Below are positions 33,091 through 45,249 of a stretch of DNA of 64,000 nt, piece after piece; position 1 is the first letter of the stretch; each line of letters opens with the position of its first letter. This DNA is from Cladorhizidae sp. MBARI D1340-BT2. Lineage: Eukaryota; Porifera; Demospongiae; Poecilosclerida; Cladorhizidae. The notes under the pieces are model-generated. The model was not told the DNA's origin and did not search any database. It saw nothing but the letters and a program-made list of their open reading frames with translations. The stretch covers positions 14,452,316-14,516,315 of the forward strand of contig JAQNBH010000013.1 of the NCBI GenBank assembly GCA_028752905.1. Reading direction: 5' to 3'. Made by a program: the position numbers and the translations under genes.

Positions 33091-35495
33091 CAGGGCTACC
33101 AAAAACTCAGATTTTATACCAATATTCGTATTTTTCTAACCTTGTACAGTACCTTGTACAGTATCTCTGATTTAGGTACTATTATCACACTATGACTCTA
33201 CCTGGCATTATACTATAGTTCTACTATGGAGACCTGCTTTGGGGGTTCAAAGTTCACGTGGGTTTAAAGTTCAAAATAATTATTGTTAGCTCTGTAGACC
33301 CTGGGCAAGGTGATGGCAGAGTACATTGTCAGTGATCAGCAGGGACCTCAGGAGACAAGTATTGTGAGTAGTGCTAGTAGAAGTTCTAACCAGTCAGTGT
33401 CACTGTCAGAGTATAGTCAGCAGCATTATTGAACAAGAAGGCAGTTCTACTAATGAAAATGTTGATACAGATACTGATAGGGCTTCTCATCTAAGATTAA
33501 GAAGCCAAGGTATGTTTGCTCATTCAAGCCAGACTATTCTAATAAGTTCAAGTGGGCCAAGCTATCAAAAAAGGGTTCATGTTATGCATTCTGCAAATTA
33601 TGTAATTGTGATATTGGCATTGCATATGGCGGCAGAGACCTGAGAAAACATGAACAGACTGCTGTGCATATTTCAGCAAGTAAAAGTGTGGAATCTGCAA
33701 GCTCTCTTACCTCATACATTTGAAACAGAGATGGACCAAAGCGAGAAGAAGCTGTCATAGCAGCAGAGGTTAAGTTTGATTTCTAGCATCACCTTTCTTT
33801 TTTGGTAGCTGATCACTGCTCAAAATTGATTCCTGCCCTATTTCCAGATTCTGCAATTGCAAAATCTATAAAATATGGCCAGACTAAAGCCAGGCTATTG
33901 TGAAAGTAGTAGCTGAAGAAATAGTTTCTGATTTACTTACCCGTCTTGATGAATCTAAGTTTTTCAGCTTACATACAGATGAAACTACTGACATTACCGT
34001 TAACCAAGAATGCGGTATTGTGATCTGGTTCTTTGACAATACCACTGGAAAGGTTTGTTGCTTTTTCCTAAATTGGAATCAGTGCAGAAGGCTGATACAG
34101 CAAGTTGATTCCAGGTCCTAGACTCTAATTTAAGTGCTTATAAAATATGCTTATCTAGTGGCTGGGCTCTGATGGTGCTAATGTCATGCTGGGAAAAAGA
34201 GATTCTGTTATGACTAACTAATCAACTCCCTTTGATGGCCTTTCTCTGTAATTGCCATATATATAGCAGCCTTAATTGCTAATCATGCATGCAGAGTATT
34301 GCCCGATATTCTTGATGACATAACAGTTCAAATTTGGTATTTCTTCCATAAAATCCCAAAATGTCAACGCACCTTTGAAAATTCTCAAGTTTTCACCAAT
34401 ACCAAGCCACACAAGTTGCTTAAAACAAAATGAGGTGGCTAAGCTTGGAAGTCTGTGTAAATAGTCTTCTTTCTTATTTCAGAAGTACAGAAGAGAAGCA
34501 AGCTGTTGTTCTCAATAAAAACTGGTCTTGAGCATCCCGTTTCTGAGTGATTCATTGCCCTTTATTAACACCTTCAAAACGATGCAATTGCAATCACCTA
34601 CAATACATTTCCTTCACCAAGAGGTCCAGTCATTAAAAAAAAAGATTTTGCTACGTTTTTTCCCACCCTGTTCTGTGCAAAATGCTATTATTTCATCTCT
34701 TAATCTAGATGACGAGGACCAGTTTCTGTATTTTTGGGTAAAAAATCAGAAATCTTTCTCTCTGGTGAGAATGATCTCTTGTCGAATGAAGTCAGAAAGT
34801 TCAGGGGGACATGCAGAAATTTTTGGGTGGCTGCAGCTATTAAAAAACTGCCAAGTTGATGGGATAATGACTTTTTGAAAAACTTAAGTTGGATTTATCT
34901 TCACCACCAAGAGTATGGATATGTTAGACAGGTATATACTGTTTGTTCCATCATGCCTTAAACAAGTCATCAAAGAAGATCAAAAAGGTCGGCTTAAATG
35001 AAGAATTTATTGACTACTGCACTGCTGAGCTCCCTCCTGAAATTGTTGCTACAAAGTACAGTGATTGCTACTGGCATTAAGTTGGGCAAGTCAAAGATGT
35101 TTCTGGAGAATTTCATTATCAGCTCCTCAGTAGGTTAGCTAAAGCAGTGATAATAATTATCCATGGCAATGCAGATTTGGAGAGCACATTTAGTCATATT
35201 GGGCTGAATAAAACCAAGGTATATATAAAATAGTTTGAGTGTGGATACTATATCTGCATTGCTTCGATTGCAAGTGAACACAAAGGAACCTTGTTTCGAC
35301 TTCAAACCAACAGCAAAATACTTCAAAAATGCAAGAATGCTATTTCTGAACTCAGTTAACTTATTACTCTAACATTCTTAAATATCAGTATTTTTTAAAT
35401 TCTACTTTGGATATATTTGGAGTTTTAACTGGTATAAAATTAAGAGTTGAATAACATGTATTAGTATTATTGAGACAAGGGAGTTGGCAGCCCTG
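33091..35495 (+). mobile_element. Second hAT-like transposon
   Basis: The ends are inverted: CAGGGCTACCAAAAACTC on the left and, as reverse complement, CAGGGCTGCCAACTCCC on the right. CAG starts are typical of hAT. Flanking 8-mers GGTGGTAA and TAGTAAGC do not match well, so the target duplication has decayed or the exact ends differ. The element is about 2.4 kb, with a plus-strand transposase pseudogene. Confidence 0.65.
33500..35345 (+). pseudogene. hAT/ZBED5-like transposase, heavily decayed
   Basis: A BED-like finger near 33580 reads CKLCNCDIGIAYGG, LRKHEQTAVH. Next come the RNase H-like core pieces: EIVSDLLTRLDESKFFSLHTD, ETTDIT (33920-34000), GSDGANVMLGK (near 34165, frames broken), then a Trp-Leu-Ser-Leu motif near 34435. 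The C-terminal dimerisation region near 35150 reads HGNADLESTFSHIGLNKTK followed in another frame by VDTISALL and FDFKP. Frequent stops and shifts throughout, so it encodes no full-length product. It resembles the ZBED5/SCAND3 branch of domesticated hAT proteins more than the 26-28 kb copy does. Confidence 0.7.
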
Positions 35496-36855
35496 TAGTA
35501 AGCTCCTCAAAGTTGGCATAGATAATGTAGGGGGGAGGGGGGGGGGGCTGACATCGCTTGCTTATGCCAGTTCAAAATGGAGTTTATTGTCCCCTTCCTT
35601 TGGCACAACCTTCATGTTCACTTTCCCAGTACCTCTACACTCAGCAAGTCTTCTCAGGGTAACCATGCAGGCACCTCCTCAAGGAAGTGTTTCTGCTCTT
35701 TGTGTTTATGCTGGCCATGAAGCAGACAGTTGAGGTCTTTGACTCGGATATTGAATATTGCAGTCTCTATGAAATGCAGATTAATCCTGGGAATGTCATC
35801 ATGGGATATGAACATTGACTCCCTTGTCCCAACCAAGGTGCACTTTCAGAGATAGCAGGAACTTTACACCTTCAGATCTATGATCTCTTCCACCAGTTTT
35901 TTGGTGGATCTTGGAGTACACACCTTAAGAAAGCTTTGAGGTCAGCACTGAATGCCCCTCCAAACCATCCATCTGCCATCCTCGCAGTTACCTTCCAATA
36001 ACTCGAGCAATTTGCTTGAGGTAGAGCTTAGGGTGGGGTGGAGGAGAGGTATGTCTCTAGGAGTTTAACAATCCTTTTTTGAACGGTATGGCATGAAGCC
36101 TGGAGCATGGGGCCGGCCTGGTGTGTGCGGTCAGAGGGGCCTCTAATGCTTTCAAACTGCCTCGGACCCAATAACATCTTGTCCATACAGTGTTACTATA
36201 ATTTGCCGATGGTATATATCCGTGCCTCACAACTACAGCTTGTTACTTTAAATAGAGTGTGAGATGGTATATGTGACTCTAACCACCACTGGTACTCTGG
36301 TATAATTATGTAGGGAAATTTTGGCCTACAATAACAGTCATCACTATTCTGTGTACTAACCTAGGTTTTACCTATTTCAAAATTGGTGGACAGACATCTC
36401 ATTACTTGGTAGCTCCCTTGCATTTCTCTCCTGGCTGTCCTAAGCTTGAACATCAACAGAACCTATGGATTACCCATTTAAGACGAGTAATCTACATAAT
36501 CATACTGTAAAGCAACTTTAAACACTTTTGTTCTTGTGTATCTATCTCTTCTTTCTCCTCACATAATATAGGTCCAATCATAATTTTTGCGCAAGGAAAC
36601 TCCAAACTTTTCGATGCCTTTCAACAACTAACCCGTTTTCTGATTGCAGGGGGAAAAAGTCGGCAAGGATCATCAGGTAGGCAGGCTGGTCAATGACGCA
36701 ACCAAGCAAAGACATGTGCTGCATTATAAGCAGAATAATTTTATCTGCACTTGATTCTGCTGTTTGGTTTGTGGAGTTCTTGCTCCTGGAAAACTGTTAG
36801 AAAGTCCAAAGGAGGGTGTGGCTGATCATCTAACAAACATTAGTGATCAGGAGAC
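35496..36855. other. No gene recognised
   Basis: Includes a G-run near 35531-35548 and a minus-strand ORF of 60 codons at 35836-35654 (MVGTRESMFISHDDIPRINL) without a recognised domain. A possible small plus-strand exon (acceptor TTGCAG at about 36650, donor CAG/GTAGGC at about 36677) is too short to support. Confidence 0.4.
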
Positions 36856-37420
36856 CAAAATGACCAAGACATGTAAATAACTCATGCACCCAAAATGACC
36901 AAGACATGTAAATAATTCATGCAACCAAAATGACCAAGACGTGTAAATAACTCGTGCAACCAAAATGACCAAGACATGTAGACATGTAAATAACTCATGC
37001 AAGCAAAATGACCAAGACATGTAAATAATTCATGCAACCAAAATGACCAAGACATGTAAATAATTCATGCAACCAAAATGACCAAGACGTGTAAATAACT
37101 CGTGCAACCAAAATGACCAAGACATGTAAATAACTCATGCAAGCAAAATGACCAAGACGTAAATAATTCATGCAGCCAAAATGGCCAAGACATGTAAATA
37201 ATTCATGCAACCAAAATGACCAAGACGTGTAAATAATTCATGCAACCAAAATGACCAAGACGTGTAAATAATTCATGCAACCAAAATGACCAAGACGTGT
37301 AAATAATTCATGCAACCAAAATGACCAAGACATGTAAATAATTCATGCAACCAAAATGACCAAGACGTGTAAATAACTCATGCAACCAAAATGACCAAGA
37401 CATGTAAATAACTCGTGCAA
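36856..37420. repeat. 35-bp minisatellite, about 16 copies
   Basis: The unit is CAAGACGTGTAAATAATTCA followed by TGCAACCAAAATGAC. It is uniform apart from GTGT/ATGT and CAACC/CAAGC variants. Minus-strand ORFs giving MNYLHVLVILVA repeats are artefacts. Confidence 0.96.
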
Positions 37421-38337
37421 AACAAACAAACCTTGTGGTCAATATGAATCTTTTGGACAGAGAAGATGCAGCTAAGTGTAGGGTTTGGGCTAGGAACTCG
37501 AGAGCGTATATAGCCATATCCATATTGGCAAGGTGTTTTTTTATTGTGTATATACAAATTTTCTTCACTGATTTGACATAAGCTGTTTAGTTGGAGGAGT
37601 CCTCTCTGCAACCGTTACCAAGTCCTTGAGGGTGGCTGTAGTGGACCCCAATGGGTACAGTCAACAGTAGGAACCTGATGTGGTATGTTCTAGTGGATGT
37701 TGATGTACTCGGGAGCAGAACTCAATCCTCCACTAGGGCTGACTCTAGGCTGGTGTTGCAAACTCCTGCATTAATTGTTAACTCACCTGTAATTACAATA
37801 GATGATTTTTGGTATGCCAAGCGCATTAGGTATCCAAGCAGGGTACGAGAATAACAAGCCCTCAAGTGAGTTTGAATCACCCGACAATTATCATGTGACA
37901 TGCTAAATGCTATAATATATTATTTTAGCATCTGGTGTAATCTTCTCAAAGGTCAGCAGTACTATGCAATAAAATATGCCACACCCCTTTTCCAGTTGGG
38001 TGTGAAATATTTCCTGAAGGTGCCTAGAAATAATCCAGGTTATTAATCAATGGAGAGACGACTAACATTTTTCATGTCTAAGTGAGAGAGTTTTGTTTAT
38101 TGCTACAGAGAAGAAATGGGATGGCCAGTGATATATTTTGTACAAACTGGGGGAAAATTCTGAGGTTCGGATTTAGAATGATCATATTATTGTGTACAAA
38201 TTAGGAAACAACAATAAGGTGATTATTATCCGAGCAACTAGATGATGCCAGTAGCTGGTCTACAGACATTGTGTGATTAATGATTAAAAAACAACCCAAC
38301 AGCTAAAAAAAACAAAAAAAACCTCATAATAAAATTA
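37421..38337. other. 3' flank of the CD225-like gene; no gene recognised
   Basis: Unique sequence with a 67-codon unrecognised plus-strand ORF (37651-37854). The minus-strand sequence after the CD225 stop codon is presumably its 3' UTR: it includes A/T-rich AAAAAACAAAAAAAACC at 38306-38322 on the plus strand. Confidence 0.4.
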
Positions 38338-41300
38338 TCATTTATAGCGAAATGAGTCTATGCCGTAGAACAGTCCAAAGAGGGCGGCACAGGAAAAGAT
38401 AAATACTACCATCACACAAAAGAAGAAAATGAAACGGAAGGATTGTGATGAACAATAAAGTGCTCGCTCTGATGATGCGTTCGCTCCCTCCACATCACCT
38501 TGCCGGAACTTCCTCTTCACCTGTAAGGACAATACCATATAGCAGGAGACTTTTGTGAGTCTTCTGTACCAAATCAGCAAAACAATATATTTTTAAATTG
38601 GTTACCCTGTGCAAATATGCCTTAAGCCACACCTCTCAGTGACGCATGCATCTACAGCACAATTTGTAGGACTAGCAGCTAGCTATGGTGGCTGAGACAT
38701 TCTTGTAGAGTTATTGATAAATGATTTTGCAGTGACATTCATGAAAGATAAGAAAGTTGTGGGTATATATGTACCAAGGAAGATACTGCACAGTATATAG
38801 CTCAATCCATTATCAAACAATAGGATCACTTTCTCATCTGCCTGAAAAACTCATACAGAAACATGCCTAAAGCCATCTTCTCATGTCTCAGTAATGACAT
38901 TAGCAACATGCTCTCTCCCATGTTGACATCATTTCCTTCTGTTGACATCAACTCAATCCACTTTGAGCAGCCAGTGGTTAGATTCCAACCAAAAAAATCT
39001 TGACTTTTCTCCCTTCCTTTCTGTTTTGGTTTCCCACACCTTGCTGGACAAGAAGAGTTGGCAGTGCCCGACTGTCTTGGACAATCATGATTTGATAACA
39101 TCAGAGTGGGAGAATAAATGCTTGCTGATGAAGCTGGTCAATGCAGTCTGGAGACACTTCACGTGTAAGTCATTCGCTTCCAAGTGAACTGAACATCATC
39201 AGGGCCTTTCCTTTTACTTAGGTGGAAAGCTCTTGGTCTGCCATCTCAACTCTTAAGTTATACTTCAGCATCTTTCTCGGAGACCCAGAGCTCTTCTTAC
39301 TACTAGCAAATTTACTTTATTGTCCCATGCTCAATAAGCACATGATGCCATATTCCAGTATATGCCACATCTATGGAGTGATAGGCAGCATGAATAGAAA
39401 AGCTTTGGAATAGTTGTTTAGATTGACAGCATCCCTGATAGTTGCAGAGGAAAAAAAGGGGGAAAAAAGAAGAAAAAAGTCATGCTCATGAGGTGAGAGA
39501 TTTGGAACCTAGTGCATGTGCTTCACATCATGCTCACTCTATATTTAGCACCTTCACTTTGGCTCAGTGACAGTGGTAGCATTCTTACAGAGGACAAAAA
39601 TGGGTCCCTCAGGCCCAGACACATGGAATTTTGGTGTCCTAGGTGCCAAAACCAGATGCAGTGTTTTCCTATTGTATATCTCCTTTTGCGCCTTCCCTTG
39701 GCCAGTAATATCAGTGACTATGACATTAGGACATATTCTTGGCCCAGTCATGTGGTCACTTACTGTAAATGCAACATCATGGTCTTAGCCTAATATGACA
39801 CCAAACTCCTAGCATCTGGCTGGGATATGCAATAGGGAGAGGTTCTGGAAAATGTCTGCACCGCAAAAACAGGAAGCAAGTTGTTTAGCAGGTGCATTTA
39901 TAACACAAATCAGCAAGAAAACTACCACCTAAAGAAGGGTGCATGCGTAACGACCAGAGTCCATGCTTATCAGGTATTGTTTATTGACCAAATAATGATC
40001 TCTATACAGAGCACATCACTACAAACTGAAGCTTCAAGATGATCGACAGTGGGAATGCACTTTTAAATATAAAAATGTGCCAATATGCCTAAAAACCTAC
40101 TTAATTTTTTTTAACCACAAACTTAATTTTAGGGGCTAGTGTATCCATACTACCACCCCAGGCTATACTCCACCATACAAGGCCATCCCAATCAGCATAC
40201 ATGCATTATGCCAGGGGCTATAAGGAACTTGAGCAGATCATCACATTCTTATCTTGATTTTTGATAGGACTCTGGAGATATGCAAGTTGCTCCTAGTGCA
40301 GCTTGAAGCTGAATTCCTTTAGAAGGGTACCGTTGCCAGTACTGGACAAACACTGACCCAAAATAATGGATTACACACAATTACTTCTAGGTAGTAAGGA
40401 TAGCTAATCAGCTAATGTTATGTTTGATGTGAATAGAGTAACTCTAATTGCTTTCATTGTGAACAGAATACACATGATTGTTTTAATAAGGTAATATGCA
40501 CATTTTTGTGTGGGCCCTGTCGCAGAGAAATGGCTCTTTGCAAGCTATTCTACCAAATGCAACACTTCATCTTCCTGTCCATTTGGAGAAAATCAAATGA
40601 TGTTAGGCTATTAAAAAATGAAAATAATTGTGAAATAATCATAAAAGTAATCGTGGCTTACAAATTTGTGAATTAGTGATTAACAATTATTCATGATTAG
40701 TCCAAAGTGTTTTTTTGTTATGATTGATTTATATATTTTTGGTTTATGAAGCCATTTCAACCAAAATACGTGAAGTATTTCGGTTGAAATGCTGGCTTCA
40801 AAAACCAAAAAGCTTATCAATCTTAATGCGTATGTGGTCAGCTGATAGTAATCGAACTTAAAATTGATCACTGGTTAATAATCTTAATTGCCCCAGGTTT
40901 GACAATTGCAATGTCTGCACTGCCTATGTATACTGTACGTAGGTACATAGCAAAGCTACAGGCAGGATAACTGTCTCAGGAAGAGTGGGTGTGGCTATAC
41001 AAAAGTTATGGAAGTCATGTGCAAACAGAAGTCTGGAGAAAAGGGCAACTAGGGAAATGGCTACAAATTAAGTGTCTGTCAATGGCTTCCGGTTCAAGCT
41101 TCATACAAGGTGCCAATACTGGACTCTACCCTTGATACTATATTATTATAACAACCAGCACTTTGTGGTGTATTGTGCGATAGCTCGAACCAATGAAAAG
41201 CCAGTCGTAATGACACATGAAGAACCTTGTAGTTCACAACCCATGACTAACATTGACAATAACAGATGGTCACCTTTCTTTATCCATGTGAAATGAGCGT

Positions 41301-41569
41301 GTGATTAATAGAATGCTTGGAATGTTATAATGAATGTTGTCAACTTGTAATACATTCATGCACACCTTGTCGTGTTCGTATATATCACATGCACACACAC
41401 ACACACATGCAAACACACACACACAAGGTACCTTTAAAGAACTCCTACAAGCAGCTAGGCCGCATGGACAACACAGGAACAGAGCCAGCAGACTCAATGA
41501 CAGGTGGGTGTCCGGGCATCCGGGCTGCTGGTCGGTGGTTCCATAGCCACTAGCTTCTCCAGTGTTCAG
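38338..41569 (-). CDS. CD225/dispanin family membrane protein (last two exons)
   Basis: Two minus-strand exons, 41569-41432 and 38520-38338, join in phase 0 across a 2.9-kb GT-AG intron and end at a TGA. The joined 106 residues give a short polar lead (GEASGYGTTDQQPGCPD), a first hydrophobic segment with the dispanin Cys pair (LSLSLLALFLCCPCGLAAC), the conserved intracellular loop (KRKFRQGDVEGANASSERA, compare K..aGDxxgAxxaSxxA of CD225), and a second long hydrophobic segment before a short basic tail (DSFRYK). This is the CD225 domain shared by IFITM, PRRT and SynDIG proteins, which sit in plasma or endosomal membranes. The acceptor TTTTCTGTAG at 41570 shows that at least one upstream exon is missing from my model; I could not place it. 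Function in this animal is unknown. Confidence 0.72.
40705..40830. repeat. Foldback element in the CD225 intron
   Basis: Arms TTTTGGTTTATGAAGCC.ATTTCAACC and GGTTGAAAT.GGCTTCAAAAACCAAAA are reverse complements around AAAATACGTGAAGTATTTC. Looser pairing extends to ATTGAT/ATCAAT. A MITE-like hairpin of about 110 bp. Confidence 0.75.
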
Positions 41570-41580
41570 CTACAGAAAAT

Positions 41581-42394
41581 ATAATTATTATCTGGTAAAT
41601 AAATATTCAGATCCAATTCCCCTGGAAGTGTCAGACAACTTCATGCACCTTATGATGTGGTGTATATTTACAGTCTAAAAATAGACTCCATTTCCTTCTC
41701 ATTTTTTTGTTGATGTTGGTACATCAAGTAATTACGCTATTTTTAGCCCTCTCACCACCATACAATAGAAGTGGGTGCAGGAAAAACAGCAATACTTCAG
41801 GCACATGTGGTCCTACACATTTATCAATAAATATCTCTGCCTTAGTTAGCGAGCTACTACACTTCAGAATAGGCTATCCATACTTTACCCCCCTCCCCCC
41901 ATATTAACATTGATTTCTATACTGATGTGATCTGCACATGTTTATTAGAACACAAATTCCCGGTACCTCTGACTTTAGCCTGAAGGTATCAGGCACCTTG
42001 ATGGTTAGGTTTTGCATATTCCGGAATGGCCCGCTCTAGGCCATTTTCACATTTGTTTTGGTTTCAGTGCACACCAGCTACCCTTGCTAAGTGTTCAACA
42101 CTATGCAAGCATGTGCAAGTTGTTCCTATATAGTAGATCCCAGTGGCATTAGGGATAGCACAAACTTTTTATAGTGAAAAGGAACTTGCAGAGAATGCAC
42201 AAGATCATCCAGCTTTATGTATGTAAATATGCACACACTAGTAGCTGATAGTTGGTGCTTCTGATTTGCTTCTGATTTTACTACTCACCTCTCAGTGAGA
42301 AGGATACCAGCTATTAGCTGGAGGAGGGAGAAGTATGTAAGGTAGCTTCATTACTTGGTATGATTTATACATGAAATTACACAGAGCCTATCTC
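41581..42394. other. No gene recognised
   Basis: Upstream side of the CD225 exon; may contain the missing first intron. No exon with supporting splice sites and phase was found. Confidence 0.4.
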
Positions 42395-42878
42395 TTAAGG
42401 CTGGTTCACAACATGACGCAAACAGCGAACGTCGCATCGCATCCTCAAGCGTCGTGTGAACCATGCGCGTCGCGTTCTAGCTTTATGATGCGATGCGACG
42501 TTCGGATAGACTCGAGTTATATTTTTGCATCCAGGTGTGAAGCACACTCATCATCATCCAGCCAATCAGATTGCTTCTTCATCGCATGTGATTTTGTCAA
42601 CCTGCACATTATTTAGCAAGCTACACTAAGCGGAGTTTCTAAGCAATGGATGTGTTCCTCGTAGTCATCATCAGCTCTCAGAGCTGTCGGCGAAGTCAGA
42701 TTCCCAAGTATTCAAGTATTCTCCATCTTCAATAATGGGGTCAAAGGTCATAATTCCGTTCATAAGGTGCACTTGGAACAACATTGTGAACCATGAGGAC
42801 CCGGTAGAATGCTTTTTTGAGAACACTTGAGGACGCGACGCACCAGAAAAAAGCTATTGTGAACCCCTTTAGGCTAGG
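42395..42878. mobile_element. Putative MITE (GGTTCACAA ends)
   Basis: The left end reads TTAAGGCTGGTTCACAAC. The right end, in reverse complement, reads AAAGGGGTTCACAATAGC. Both ends lead into GACGC/GCGTCGCG-rich subterminal sequence (GCGTCGCGTT, GATGCGATGCGACGTTC; GGACGCGACGC on the right). About 480 bp, no ORF. Short similar ends with CG-rich interiors are seen in non-autonomous DNA transposons. The superfamily is not assigned. Confidence 0.5.
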
Positions 42879-43221
42879 AGGAGGAAGTTGTATTAATGAG
42901 CTGGCAGATGTGCCAGTAGAGAGAACAAAATGTAGTATACATGAAGGGGGGTGGAGCAAGCTCCATCCAGAGCTGCCACCAGTGTGTTTCCACCACCAGT
43001 GTGTTTCCATAGAGCTGTTGTCAACCTACTTCCACCTACCCCACCCAGTGAGATGTTGATCCAGTACGTTGGTTCCAACGTAATGCTGGGTGAAGAGAGG
43101 GAGGATGGAGGAAGGAGGTAGAAGTAACAACAATAATTTTTTATAAACGCTGGTCATGAGTCAACAAGAAAATGGTTGCTTAACACCAAGCAGCAGTAGC
43201 TCCAAACTAGGTGAAAGAGAA

Positions 43222-43985
43222 AGCAAGAGATCTCCCTCCATGAGCATTCTGAAAGCAGATCTCCCTCCATGAGCATTCTGAAAGAGGGAGATCTCCTTCC
43301 ATGAGCATTCTGAAAGCAGATCTCCCTCCATGAGCATTCTGAAAGAGGGAGATCTCCTTCCATGAGCATTCTGAAAGAGGGAGATCTCCTTCCATGAGCA
43401 TTCTGAAAGCAGATCTCCCTCCATGAGCATTCTGAAAGAGGGAGATCTCCTTCCATGAGCATTCTGAAAGAGGAAGATCTCCCTAGATAATTGTGAAAGA
43501 GAGAGATCTCCTTCCATGAGCATTCTGAAAGAGGGAGATCTCCCTCCATGAGCATTCTGAAAGCAGATCTCCCTCCATGAGCATTCTGAAAGAGGGAGAT
43601 CTCCTTCCATGAGCATTCAGAAAGCAGATCTCTCTCCATGAGAGAGGGAGATCTCCCTCCATGAGCATTCTGAAAGAGGGAGATCTCCTTCCATGAGCAT
43701 TCTGAAGGAGGGAGATCTTCCTCCATGAGCATTCTGAAAGAGGGAGATCTGATCTCCCTCCATGAGCATTCTGAAAGAGGGAGATCTCCTTCCATCAGCA
43801 TTCTGAAAGCAGATCTCCCTCCATGAGCATTCTGAAAGAGGAAGATCTCCCTACATGAGCATTCTGAAAGAGGGAGATCTTCCTCCATGAGCATTCTGAA
43901 AGAGGGAGATCTTCTGAAAAAGGGAAATCTTCCTCCATGAGCATTTTGAAAGAGGAAGATCCATGAGCATTCTGAAAGCAGGAGA
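43222..43985. repeat. 29/32-bp minisatellite (AGATCTCCCTCCATGAGCAT...), about 24 copies
   Basis: Two unit types alternate: CATTCTGAAAGCAGATCTCC + CTCCATGAG (29 bp) and CATTCTGAAAGAGGGAGATC + TCCTTCCATGAG (32 bp). It is stop-poor on the minus strand, giving a 288-codon SECSWREICFQNAHGGRS artefact ORF. Confidence 0.95.
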
Positions 43986-44318
43986 TCTGTATACCACTTT
44001 TGTGGTTTCCAAGGGTGCATAAATTTGACCTGAACTTCACCGTACCTTCAGCAAGCAGAGAAACATAACTGCTCTAGAAGGAACAATAACTGTGGACTAA
44101 CGATGATATACATATACCACGAAGGATTCCGGGGTCCATAAAAACTCTAAAACATTCCGACTGACAGACTCACTTGTTTAAAACTTTTCTATGGCCTTCC
44201 CTAACAATACTCTGCAATCGTGTAAAGAATCACTATACATAGCTAGAACCAGTGTCATAACATTGGCATGCGCCTCGCTGTAACTTGGAATCCCTCAAGA
44301 CACAAATATGGCTTGTGA

Positions 44319-45016
44319 GTGACGGGGACTAGACCAACACTGGATGCCCGGTTATCATAGCCCACATGTATGACGGGGACTAGACCAACACTGGATGCCT
44401 GATTATGTAGCCCTCATGTATGATGGGGACTAGACCAACACTGGATGCCTGATTATGATATGACGGAGACTAGACCAACACTGGATGCCCGGTTATCATA
44501 GCCTACATGTATGTCAGGGACTAGACCAACACTGGATGCCCGGTTATCATAGCCTACATGTATGTCAGGGACTAGACCAACACTGGATGCCCGGTTATCA
44601 TAGCCCACATGTATGATGGGGACTAGACCAACACTGGATGCCTGATTATGTAGCCCTCATGTATGACGGGGACTAGACCAACACTGGATGCCTGATTATG
44701 ATAGCCCTCATGTATGACGGAGACTAGACCAACACTGGATGCCCGGTTATCATAGCCTACATGTATGTCAGGGACTAGACCAACACTGGATGCCCGGTTA
44801 TCATAGCCCACATGTATGACGGAGACTAGACCAACACTGGATGCCTAGTTATCATGGCTCACATGTATGAAGGAACTAGACCAACACTGGATGCCCGGTT
44901 ATCACAGCCTACATGTATGACGGAGACTAGACCAACACTGGATGCCCGGTTATCATAGCCCACATGTATGACGTGATTAGACCAACACTGGATGCCCGGT
45001 TATCATAGCCCACATG
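44319..45016. repeat. 51-bp minisatellite, about 13 copies
   Basis: The unit is TGACGGGGACTAGACCAACA + CTGGATGCCCGGTTATCATA + GCCCACATGTA, with GCCTGATTATG variants. Some units lack the GCCCACATGTA part. Confidence 0.95.
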
Positions 45017-45249
45017 TAACTGAAGTGTTTGCTTGGGATAATATGGCTGCATTTTATGACATAATTAGGGAATGTAAAAGTTTGTTTGAGTGAATAAAAT
45101 CCTGCATTAAAATACAACAAAATAATTAATAAATTTTTTTTTTAACGGGAGAAATAATTAAACAGAAGGTGGAATAACAGGAGGAATTGGATAAACCACA
45201 AACAAATAGGCAGCCTGTGCGTCCATATGCACACACAATCCATTTGTAT

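Noticed and set aside
33083..35503. 8-bp target duplication of the second hAT
   Set aside because: GGTGGTAA and TAGTAAGC do not match; no duplication claimed.
36856..37420. CRISPR-like regular repeat
   Set aside because: Units are contiguous with no unique spacers, and the genome is eukaryotic; it is a minisatellite. The same holds for the 47-bp and 34-bp arrays.
43154..44040. 288-codon minus-strand ORF with SECSWREI/FQNAHGGRS repeats
   Set aside because: It lies entirely within the 29/32-bp minisatellite and mixes frames with unit length; no independent domain.
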